From positions 1 to 33,873 of the forward strand of contig CAMENN010000019.1 in assembly GCA_945928315.1 (NCBI GenBank): DNA of 33,873 nucleotides, given 5' to 3'. Source of the stretch: an uncultured Clostridia bacterium (GTDB lineage: Bacteria > Bacillota > Clostridia > Christensenellales > Aristaeellaceae). The translations under genes and the position numbers were made by a program. The notes below the pieces were generated by a model. It was given only the letters and a program-made list of their open reading frames with translations. It was not told the origin of the DNA and ran no database searches. Below are positions 7,105 through 13,832 of this stretch, in pieces; position 1 is the first letter of the stretch, and every line of letters starts with the position of its first letter.

Positions 7105-7968
7105 TTGAGGATTGCAGGCTGTCTGCTGATGATGCTGGTCATGTTGACAAGCCCGGAGCGCACGACGGCGGCTGCCGCTTCAGCGCTTCGAACGTGGTCG
7201 ATGAGCGTCGTGCCCAGCCTGTTTCCGTATATGGTGCTGTGCCGGATGCTCAGCCGGCAGCTCGCTGGCCGCCGCCTGTCCCCTGCGCTCGCCGCTGCGG
7301 GCATGGGGCTTCTGGGCGGCTCGCCCTCCGGTGCAGCGGTGCTGGGCAGCTATGCGCAGCAGGGACGCCTTCGCCGGGACGCGTTGCTGCCCCTCTGCGC
7401 GCTGACGGGCACCATCAGCCCGATGTTCATGCTTGGCATGGCGGGCGGCTGGCTCGGAGGCGGCAGGACAGCCGTATGTCTGCTGGCTGCGCACCTGCTG
7501 GCCGCTGCGCTCAGCGCCGGATTGGTGCGGCTGCTCACCGCCGGTCGCGGGCAGCACGCTGCGCAGGAGGATCAGGTCTGCGCGCCGGCCTCCGGCGCAG
7601 CCGAGCCGGTCACGGACAGCGTGCGCGCGATCCTGTCCGTCGGCGGCTGCATTGTGTTCTACAGCGTCGTCGCCGAGGGCATGACCGTCCTTCTTCCGCT
7701 GCCTGGAGCGGCCGCCACGCTGCTACACGGCATCCTGGAGGCCGCAGGCGGTGCGCATGCAATCTGCTGCGCGGGCTTTTCCCCGGTTACAGGCGCGGTG
7801 CTCGTCTCCGCGGTCTGCGGCTTCGGCGGGGTGTCGATTCTCTCGCAAAACCTGCTCTTCGTGCGGGCTTACGGGGTGCACATGCGTCAGCTCGTCCTGA
7901 CGGGGTTGCTGCGTGCCGCGCTGGCTGCAGCCCTGATGGCGCTGTTTCTGCCCCTGTGTCCTCTCTAG
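7105..7968 (+). CDS. ylbJ: YlbJ-like sporulation integral membrane protein
   Basis: Predicted multi-pass membrane protein with two repeats of the nucleoside-recognition (GATE) type. The first half has SVVPSLFPYMV, GGSPSGAAVLGSY and TGTISPMFMLG, matching the PSLFPF, SGYPSGAK and SNPLFIFG positions of YlbJ; the second half has the CGFGGVSILSQ segment where YlbJ has a similar glycine-rich turn. In B. subtilis, YlbJ is made in the mother cell and is needed for resistant spores. At 287 residues this is about 120 shorter than B. subtilis YlbJ, with a reduced central region. The start is placed at TTG (7105) with GAGG 4 nt upstream; ATGs at 7129 or 7132 are alternatives. Its stop codon overlaps that of sigF on the opposite strand. 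Family call is good, exact orthology less so. Confidence 0.75.
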   Translation: MRIAGCLLMMLVMLTSPERTTAAAASALRTWSMSVVPSLFPYMVLCRMLSRQLAGRRLSPALAAAGMGLLGGSPSGAAVLGSYAQQGRLRRDALLPLCALTGTISPMFMLGMAGGWLGGGRTAVCLLAAHLLAAALSAGLVRLLTAGRGQHAAQEDQVCAPASGAAEPVTDSVRAILSVGGCIVFYSVVAEGMTVLLPLPGAAATLLHGILEAAGGAHAICCAGFSPVTGAVLVSAVCGFGGVSILSQNLLFVRAYGVHMRQLVLTGLLRAALAAALMALFLPLCPL

Positions 7969-8663
7969 GCGAGCAGCGTTCGCAGCCTGTCGAGCGCCCG
8001 CCGCTCGATCCGGCTGATCTGCGCCTGGCTGCGGCCCAACAGCCGCGCCGTCTCCTGCTGCGTCATGTCGCGATAATAGCGCAGAAGGACGACGCGCTGC
8101 TCCTCGGCCTCCAGCTCGTTCATGGCCATGCGCAGCGCAACGCGCTCCACGTCGATGTCCTCCTCGCCTGCCAGCGTGCGCAGCAGCGCTTCTCCGTCGC
8201 TGCCCTCCATGGACAGTGGCGTCCCGGCCATCACTTCGAGTTGGGCGGCCTGCTGTGCATCCATGCCGCAGGCACCGGCGACCTCCTCCAGCCGCGGCGC
8301 GCGCCCCAGCTGCTCGCGAAGGGACGCCTCGCAACGCAGCATTTCGGAATGCTTTTCCAGCGCACCCGTCGCATCGAGCGCGCTTCGCAGCGCACGCTTC
8401 ATTTCGCCCAGCATCCACGGAACGGCGTACGTCGTCAGCCGCGTCCCCTGCTCCGGCGAGAACCGGCGCACGGCCTGCATCAGCCCGATGACACCCGCCT
8501 GGATCAGCTCATCGCGCAGCGAAGCCGCAGTGCCCAGCCTGCCCGCCAGGCGGATGATCAGCGGCCGGGCCGCTTCGATCAGCCGCTCCATCGCCTCGCA
8601 GTCTCCGCGCTTTGCCCGCGCGATGGCGTCCTGCTCCTCGTGTACGTCCAACGCATCGGCCAT
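7965..8663 (-). CDS. sigF: Forespore-specific RNA polymerase sigma factor SigF
   Basis: Directs early forespore transcription after asymmetric division. The 232 residues contain sigma-70 region 2 (DELIQAGVIGLMQAVRRF, 51-68, then TTYAVPWMLGEMKR, 77-90), region 3, and a region 4 helix-turn-helix ending in SQAQISRIERRAL. B. subtilis SigF has 255 residues, so this is slightly short. Identity rests on the sigma-70 domains plus its position directly after spoIIAB, with only 3 nt between stop and start; alone, SigG would be hard to exclude. Third gene of the spoIIA operon. Its activity should be held off by SpoIIAB until SpoIIAA is dephosphorylated by SpoIIE (not in this window). Confidence 0.95.
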   Translation of the reverse strand: MADALDVHEEQDAIARAKRGDCEAMERLIEAARPLIIRLAGRLGTAASLRDELIQAGVIGLMQAVRRFSPEQGTRLTTYAVPWMLGEMKRALRSALDATGALEKHSEMLRCEASLREQLGRAPRLEEVAGACGMDAQQAAQLEVMAGTPLSMEGSDGEALLRTLAGEEDIDVERVALRMAMNELEAEEQRVVLLRYYRDMTQQETARLLGRSQAQISRIERRALDRLRTLLA

Positions 8664-8666
8664 GCT

Positions 8667-9086
8667 TCAGGCCTCGAGCCGCTTGGTCATGCGCACGAGC
8701 GTCCCGCTGCCCGGCGAGGAGGTGACGCTCACGCCGTCCATGAACGACTGCATCAGCGAAAAGCCGATACCCGTGCGCTCCTGCTCGGGGTGGCTTGTGT
8801 AGAAGGGCTGCATGGCCTTCTGCACATCGGCGATGCCGCAGCCGTAGTCCTCCACCTCGATGACGGCCTGATCGCTCTCGATCTGCGCGCGGAGCACGAC
8901 CGTGCCCGTCGTTCCGGCATAGCCGTGCACGATCGCGTTGGTGACGGCCTCGCTCACAGCGGTGCGCACCTCGGAGACGACGCTCATCGTCGGGTTGACC
9001 TGCACCAGAAACGCGCTGATGACCATGCGCGAAAAGGCTTCGTTTTCCGCCAGCGCGTCGAATCTCAGCTCCATGCGGTTATTCAT
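8667..9086 (-). CDS. spoIIAB: Anti-sigma F factor and serine kinase SpoIIAB
   Basis: Binds SigF and holds it inactive, and phosphorylates SpoIIAA on serine. The 139-residue protein is a GHKL-fold ATPase: N box EAVTNAIVHGY, G1 box DYGCGI and G2 box GIGFSLM are all present, with PFYTSHPEQERTG forming the ATP lid. ATG at 9084-9086 is chosen since it gives the family start MNNRMELRFDA and follows GGAGGGG by 8-9 nt; an upstream in-frame codon would add nine unlikely residues. Its start overlaps the end of spoIIAA by 8 nt, so the two should be translationally coupled and kept in fixed ratio. Confidence 0.97.
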   Translation of the reverse strand: MNNRMELRFDALAENEAFSRMVISAFLVQVNPTMSVVSEVRTAVSEAVTNAIVHGYAGTTGTVVLRAQIESDQAVIEVEDYGCGIADVQKAMQPFYTSHPEQERTGIGFSLMQSFMDGVSVTSSPGSGTLVRMTKRLEA

Positions 9087-9402
9087 GCTCCGTGTCCCCT
9101 CCTGCGATGGCAATGATGCGGTGCAGCCCGGCCAGATGAAACAGCCTGTCCACAGGCGGATGCAGGCCGCATGCGTGCACGCTGCCGCCCCGCGCCTTCA
9201 TCGTCTTGTAGCGTCCGATGATCATGCCGACGCCGGAGCTGTCCATGAAGGTCACGTCCGAAAAATCGAGCCAGAGCGACTTGACTGTGGGATCGCGCAG
9301 AAGCGACTCGATCTCCCCGCGCAGCGACGCGGCGACGCAATGGTCGATCTCGCCGCTCAGGTGCACGCAGAGCCGGTCCCCGGTTCGTCTGCTTTCCAGC
9401 AA
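9079..9402 (-). CDS. spoIIAA: Anti-sigma F factor antagonist SpoIIAA
   Basis: STAS-domain protein that releases SigF by binding SpoIIAB; phosphorylation by SpoIIAB inactivates it. The 107 residues include FMDSSGVGMIIGRYK (52-66), where the serine after Asp54 is the expected phosphorylation site. Start is TTG at 9400-9402 with GGGAGGG (9411-9417) 8 nt upstream; the ATG at 9408-9410 is out of frame and would be a mis-start. First gene of the spoIIA operon. Unlike B. subtilis there is no dacF gene ahead of it; a class A penicillin-binding protein diverges instead. I could not identify a clear sigma-H or sigma-A promoter in the 127-nt divergent region. Confidence 0.95.
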   Translation of the reverse strand: MLESRRTGDRLCVHLSGEIDHCVAASLRGEIESLLRDPTVKSLWLDFSDVTFMDSSGVGMIIGRYKTMKARGGSVHACGLHPPVDRLFHLAGLHRIIAIAGGDTEHE

Positions 9403-9466
9403 GGGTCCATCCCTCCCGCCTTGTTCGTATGCACTATATATATGTCACCGCGCGCGGATTATGCGC

Positions 9467-9494
9467 GCATAGTTTGCGCGATTGCGGGCAAACA
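9467..9494 (+). promoter_or_regulatory. Possible sigma-F-type promoter of the class A PBP gene
   Basis: GCATA (9467-9471) followed after 14 nt by GGGCAAACA (9486-9494) resembles the sigma-F pattern GYWTA-N15/16-GGNNANANT, missing the last T and one nt short in spacing. The same stretch holds an inverted repeat GTTTGC (9472-9477)/GCAAAC (9488-9493). Weak prediction, of interest because the gene diverges from spoIIA. Confidence 0.25.
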
Positions 9495-9529
9495 AGAGGT
9501 GATCACGTTTTTGTGCGGGAGGGGCGGTC

Positions 9530-11887
9530 ATGAGCAAAACGAAGAAGCGGATTCTAATCGCGGCGGGCATTGCGCTCGCCGTCCTTTTGCTGCTGGCCGC
9601 GGGCTTTGTGATCGTCTTTGACGTGCCGCACTGGCAGCGGCTTGATCCGCAGAAGCTTCATGCGCTGGCGCAGACCTCCAGCATCTATGACCGCAGCGAC
9701 GCGCTGATCACCGAGGTACGCAGCACGGAAAACCGCACGCTCGTCTCGCTGGAGGAGATTCCGAGGGAGACGCAGCTGGCGTTCATCGCCGCGGAGGACC
9801 TGCGCTTTTACGAACACGGCGGCATCGACATCTACCGCATTTTCGGCGCGCTGCGCAGCAACCTGATCACCCGATCGTTTTCCGAGGGCGCCAGCACCAT
9901 CACGCAACAGCTGGCCAAGCTCACGCACCTGAGCGCAGAAAAGACGGTGCGGCGCAAGCTCGAGGAGATCTGGCTGGCGCTGCAGATCGAGCGCGCCTAC
10001 AGCAAGGATGAAATTCTGGAAATGTATCTGAACACCGTGTACTTCGGGCGCGGCGCATACGGGATTCAGGCCGCGGCGCGTGCCTATTTCGGCGTAGACG
10101 TGGGCGAGCTGACACTGGCGCAGAGCGCATCCCTGGCAGCGGCGATCAAGGCGCCGTCGGCCTATGCGCCCAGCGAGAGTCCGCGGCTCAACAAGTCCCG
10201 CCGCGGCTATATCCTTGATACCATGCTCGAGAACGGCTTCATCACGGAGGAGACGCACAAGGAGGCCGTGCAGGAGGAGATCTGGGTGCTCGCCCGCGAG
10301 CAGACGCCGCAGGTGACCAGCTGGTATGTGGACGAGGCCCTGCGCGAGTGCGAAGCGCTGCTGGGCATCACGGCAGACGAGGTCAACGGCGGCGGTTTTC
10401 TGATCTACACCGCCTTTGACCCGGAGCTGCAGGGGATTGCCGACGGCCTGTATGCGGACGCGAGCTACTTCCCTGCGGATGCGAAGGACGGCACGCCGGT
10501 GCAGAGCGCCATGGCCGTGCTGGACGTGGAGACGGGCGCGGTGATGGCGATGGTCGGCGGGCGGGACTACACGACGCGCCGCGGGCTCAACCGAGCCACG
10601 CAGATGCGCCGTCAGCCCGGCTCGGCGCTCAAGCCGCTGGCCGTGTACGGGCCCGCGCTGGAGCTGGGCTACACGACGGCCTCCGTCCTGCTCGACGAAA
10701 AGACCAGCTTTGGCGGCTACACGCCGCAGAACGCCGGCGATCGCTATTATGGCCGCGTGACGATGCGCACAGCCCTGCGCAATTCGCTCAACACGACGGC
10801 CGTGCGCCTGCTGGAGGAAATCGGCATCGACACGTCCATCGAATACCTGAACAGGATGGGCATCCCGACGCAGGAGAGCGACAAAAACCTCTCCCTGGCG
10901 CTGGGCTCCATGACCTACGGCGTCACGCCGGTGGAGCTGGCCGCCGCCTATGTCCCCTACGCCAACGGCGGCGTCTATCACGACCCGTTCTGCGTGCGCA
11001 GGATCGAATCGGCGGACGGTACGGTGCTCTTTGAGCGCGACACGGCCGGAAAGCGCGTGATTTCCGAGCAGAACGCCTACCTGATGACGTCGATGCTGCA
11101 ATCCGTCGTCACCAGCGGCACGGGCACGCGCATGCTCTCGGCGAACACGCCCGTTGCGGGCAAGACGGGCACCGTATCCATGACGGGCGGCAACCGGGAC
11201 ATCTGGATGGCTGCCTACAACTCCGAGATTTCCGTCACCGTCTGGATGGGCTTTGACCAGACGGACGATCAGCACAAGATCGCCAACGGCATCACCGGCG
11301 GCAGGAACACGGCGTCCCTCGCCTCCGCGTTCTTCAAGAAGACCTATGCCGACCGGGACAAGCCGCAGTTCCGGGAGGCAGCGGGCCTCGTCTGGCTGAC
11401 GCTTGACAAGCGGGCCATCACCGCACGCGGCTCCGTCATGCTCGCCAGCGACTCCACCCCCGAGGATTCGCGCCTGCGCGAGGTCTTCACCGCGCAGAAC
11501 AGGCCCTACGCCGTCTCGGACATGTGGAATGCGCCCGCGGCACCCTCGTCCTTCACCGTCGCCTATGACGCAGGCGGATATCCGCAGCTGAGCTTCAGGG
11601 CGGCCTCAAGCGCGCGCTACCGCATCCAGCGCGACGCGGTCGGCGAGTCGGTCATCCTCACCGAGCTGATCGGCTCCAGCGGCCAGACGCTCACCTACAG
11701 TGACTACACGACGCAGCCGGGCGTGCTCTACACCTACCGCATCATTCCGATCCACGAGGAGCTGCTTCAACAGGGCGTCTGGCTGGAGGGACAGCAGGCC
11801 GTGCAGCTGGCGCAGATGCGTCAGAGCGGCGGGCTGTTCTCCGGGCTGCTCAGCCTGATTCCGGCGCTCTCCGGCGATACCCGATAA
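9530..11887 (+). CDS. Class A penicillin-binding protein (bifunctional glycosyltransferase/transpeptidase)
   Basis: Polymerises lipid II into glycan strands and cross-links them outside the membrane. The 785 residues comprise a short cytoplasmic tail, one membrane anchor (about 9-31), a GT51 glycosyltransferase domain with EDLRFYEH (catalytic Glu89) and GASTITQQLAK (120-130), a transpeptidase domain with the nucleophile in SALK (Ser365-Lys368), SLN (419-421) and KTG (545-547), and a C-terminal extension of about 130 residues from 650 that looks like a fibronectin III-type beta domain. ATG at 9530 follows GGGAGGGG by about 5 nt. It diverges from spoIIA; B. subtilis pbpF and pbpG are forespore-expressed class A PBPs, so a sporulation role is conceivable but unproved. 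Confidence 0.95.
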   Translation: MSKTKKRILIAAGIALAVLLLLAAGFVIVFDVPHWQRLDPQKLHALAQTSSIYDRSDALITEVRSTENRTLVSLEEIPRETQLAFIAAEDLRFYEHGGIDIYRIFGALRSNLITRSFSEGASTITQQLAKLTHLSAEKTVRRKLEEIWLALQIERAYSKDEILEMYLNTVYFGRGAYGIQAAARAYFGVDVGELTLAQSASLAAAIKAPSAYAPSESPRLNKSRRGYILDTMLENGFITEETHKEAVQEEIWVLAREQTPQVTSWYVDEALRECEALLGITADEVNGGGFLIYTAFDPELQGIADGLYADASYFPADAKDGTPVQSAMAVLDVETGAVMAMVGGRDYTTRRGLNRATQMRRQPGSALKPLAVYGPALELGYTTASVLLDEKTSFGGYTPQNAGDRYYGRVTMRTALRNSLNTTAVRLLEEIGIDTSIEYLNRMGIPTQESDKNLSLALGSMTYGVTPVELAAAYVPYANGGVYHDPFCVRRIESADGTVLFERDTAGKRVISEQNAYLMTSMLQSVVTSGTGTRMLSANTPVAGKTGTVSMTGGNRDIWMAAYNSEISVTVWMGFDQTDDQHKIANGITGGRNTASLASAFFKKTYADRDKPQFREAAGLVWLTLDKRAITARGSVMLASDSTPEDSRLREVFTAQNRPYAVSDMWNAPAAPSSFTVAYDAGGYPQLSFRAASSARYRIQRDAVGESVILTELIGSSGQTLTYSDYTTQPGVLYTYRIIPIHEELLQQGVWLEGQQAVQLAQMRQSGGLFSGLLSLIPALSGDTR

Positions 11888-11892
11888 ACCGT

Positions 11893-11927
11893 ACAGGCGG
11901 CCCATGCGCATGGCATGGGCCGCCTGT
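11893..11927. terminator. Bidirectional hairpin between convergent genes
   Basis: A perfect 15-bp stem (11893-11907 with 11913-11927) with a five-base loop lies between the PBP gene and the convergent TPR gene. Neither side has a real T-run, so termination may be inefficient or Rho-assisted; the placement suggests it serves both strands. Confidence 0.6.
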
Positions 11928-11954
11928 GTATCAGTCTGTGGATATGCCCGGACG

Positions 11955-12647
11955 TTATTTGCCGATTTCCGCGAGCTTCGCGTCGATCATCTCCGGCGTG
12001 GCGTAGTTGAGCGGCGAGGTGAAGCCCTTGCGGGCGGTGCGCAGCTTCTCGCGCGCCTTGTCAATCTCGCCCGCCTCGATGTCGTAGAGCGCGAGGAAAT
12101 AGTTGGTGTCAATGGCGCCGGGCTTGAGCGCGATGGCCTTTTCAAAGTAGGGCTTCGCGGCTTCCTTGTCGCCAAGCAGCCGGTAATAGGTCTGACCCAT
12201 GTTGTCCAGGAACACCGGGTCGCTGTCGTCGTAGTCGAGCGCTTCCCTGTTGAAGGCCAGCGCGTCCTCGGGATCGCCCTGCTCGATCTTCAGGTAGCCG
12301 ATGATACTGTACATACTGCCGTTTTTGACGTGGCGGAACTCGTCCATGAGGATCTCCATCGCGCGGTCGAGGTGCCCCTTCTTGGCGAGGATGATCGCGT
12401 AATTGACGTGCAGATCGCACCGGTCCTTCGGGGTGAGGCCCGGCACCTTCTCCATCTTCTTGATGACCTCCAGCGCCTTGTCAAACTGACTGGTGCGGAT
12501 GAGCAGCACGCTGTAGCTGTGCAGCAGGCGCGGCTTGTCCATGCCCTTTTCGTACGCCTGCGCATACAGCTCCAGTGCCTTGTCGTATTCGCCCTTGCCG
12601 TGCGCGGCGAGCGCCTTGTTGCCCGTCATATTGCCCATAAAGCTCAT
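11955..12647 (-). CDS. Tetratricopeptide-repeat protein
   Basis: Cytoplasmic 230-residue protein made of helical TPR units: NKALAAHGKGEYDKALELYAQ, LHSYSVLLIRTSQFDKALEVIKK, HVNYAIILAKKGHLDRAMEIL, SMYSIIGYLKIEQGDPEDALAF, then two more ending near residue 210. No signal peptide or enzyme motif. It is a protein-interaction scaffold; no partner can be named from sequence. ATG at 12645-12647 is preceded by AAGGAGG (12658-12664), which overlaps the mrfB stop codon, so it is the last gene of the mrfA-mrfB operon and probably translationally coupled to it. MrfB also ends in a helical repeat region, so the two may associate; that is inference. Confidence 0.85.
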   Translation of the reverse strand: MSFMGNMTGNKALAAHGKGEYDKALELYAQAYEKGMDKPRLLHSYSVLLIRTSQFDKALEVIKKMEKVPGLTPKDRCDLHVNYAIILAKKGHLDRAMEILMDEFRHVKNGSMYSIIGYLKIEQGDPEDALAFNREALDYDDSDPVFLDNMGQTYYRLLGDKEAAKPYFEKAIALKPGAIDTNYFLALYDIEAGEIDKAREKLRTARKGFTSPLNYATPEMIDAKLAEIGK

Positions 12648-12662
12648 GATTGAAGTTCCTCC

Positions 12663-13832
12663 TTATCGATTCGCTGCGGGCGAGCCGCCCTGTGCAGCCA
12701 GTTTCCGTTTCAGCCGTTCCACGCGCTTTCGCAGCGTGGCGATCTCCGCGTCGTCCCCGCCAAGCGGCGAGAGGTTCAGCGCTCGCGAGAGCGCCGCGCC
12801 GGCATAGCGCAGTGCGCGGGCATAGTCCCGCTCCGTGTGCTCGTAATACTTGGCCAGCTCGACGTAGGGCCATGTGCCACCCTCGCCGCGCGCGATCATC
12901 TCCGTCCACATCGCCACGGACGACGCCCATTCCCGGCTTTTCTTGTAGCTCGCGGAGAGCACCATGTGCGCCTGCGATGACATGCTGCTCATGCCGAGGA
13001 TTCTGAGGCAGCGCCTGCCCTCCTCGGTGTGTCCGCCGCGCAGCAGCGTTCTGCCCACGCAAAAGGCATCCTCCGCGTGCGCGAGCTGCTCCGGCTCGCG
13101 AAATGCCGAGCACAGGTGCCCCGTCAGCGAGGCGAGGCTTTCCACATCCTGCCGGTTGTGGCGCAGCACGTCCTCAAGCAGCGCGAACTCGCGCGTTCTG
13201 AGATAATCGAAGTAGCGCTGGGGCACCTGCGCGCCGGGCAGGTCGTCCGTGCGCGACTCGCCGAGCACGGCCTCCTCCAGCGCGGAGAGGCTGCACCGCC
13301 CCAGCCGCAGCCTGTAGACCCGCCTGCACGCGTGCAGCAGGTCGAGGTGCGGCCAGTCGGTCAGACGCACGCGGATGCGGTGCATCACCATGCGCGATTC
13401 CAGCAGCGGGATGTCGAAGCTCTTGCCGTTGAAGGTCACCAGCGTGTCAAAGCGCGGCAGCAGCGAGGCAATCTCCGCGAGCATCGCGGCCTCCTCGCCG
13501 TAATCGCGCATGACGTACTGCCGGATGACCATGCCGCGCGCATCGATGAATCCCAGCCCGATCTCGAAGGCCAGCGTGCCTGCGCCGCCGCTCAGTCCCG
13601 TCGTCTCCGTGTCAAGAAAAAGGAGCTTTTGAATGCTCCAGTGCTCTCCCGTGAACGCCGGGTCGCAGGCGCGGATCTCCTCGAGCGTCGTGCGCTCGAT
13701 GCCGCGCAGGCCGTCCAGCGGCACGATGTGCTCCCGGCAGAAAAACGGCGTTTCCTCCGGCGGGGGCTGCGGCCTGGTGGGCTTCGGCGGCGCGCTGGTC
13801 ACCGCCATCAGCCGCTCCCTGAGGCTTCTCAT
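12663..13832 (-). CDS. mrfB: MrfB (YprB) DEDD-type exonuclease
   Basis: Metal-dependent exonuclease of the RNase H-like 2 family; with the helicase MrfA it repairs mitomycin C adducts in B. subtilis independently of UvrABC. The 389 residues show the acidic active site in order: DTETTGL (Asp74, Glu76), FNGKSFDIP (Asp140) and HNRQD (His225, Asp229), the DEDDh pattern. The C-terminal 140 residues look like helical repeats. ATG at 13830-13832 overlaps the mrfA stop in an ATGA arrangement; the frame is open for 35 further codons upstream but that region is low-complexity and lies inside mrfA. B. subtilis MrfB has 413 residues, so the protein is complete. Confidence 0.93.
   Translation of the reverse strand: MRSLRERLMAVTSAPPKPTRPQPPPEETPFFCREHIVPLDGLRGIERTTLEEIRACDPAFTGEHWSIQKLLFLDTETTGLSGGAGTLAFEIGLGFIDARGMVIRQYVMRDYGEEAAMLAEIASLLPRFDTLVTFNGKSFDIPLLESRMVMHRIRVRLTDWPHLDLLHACRRVYRLRLGRCSLSALEEAVLGESRTDDLPGAQVPQRYFDYLRTREFALLEDVLRHNRQDVESLASLTGHLCSAFREPEQLAHAEDAFCVGRTLLRGGHTEEGRRCLRILGMSSMSSQAHMVLSASYKKSREWASSVAMWTEMIARGEGGTWPYVELAKYYEHTERDYARALRYAGAALSRALNLSPLGGDDAEIATLRKRVERLKRKLAAQGGSPAANR

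Noticed and set aside
7095-9116. 673-codon plus-strand frame across ylbJ and the spoIIA operon
   Set aside because: Overlaps three well-identified genes in other frames, has shadow-type composition and no motif.
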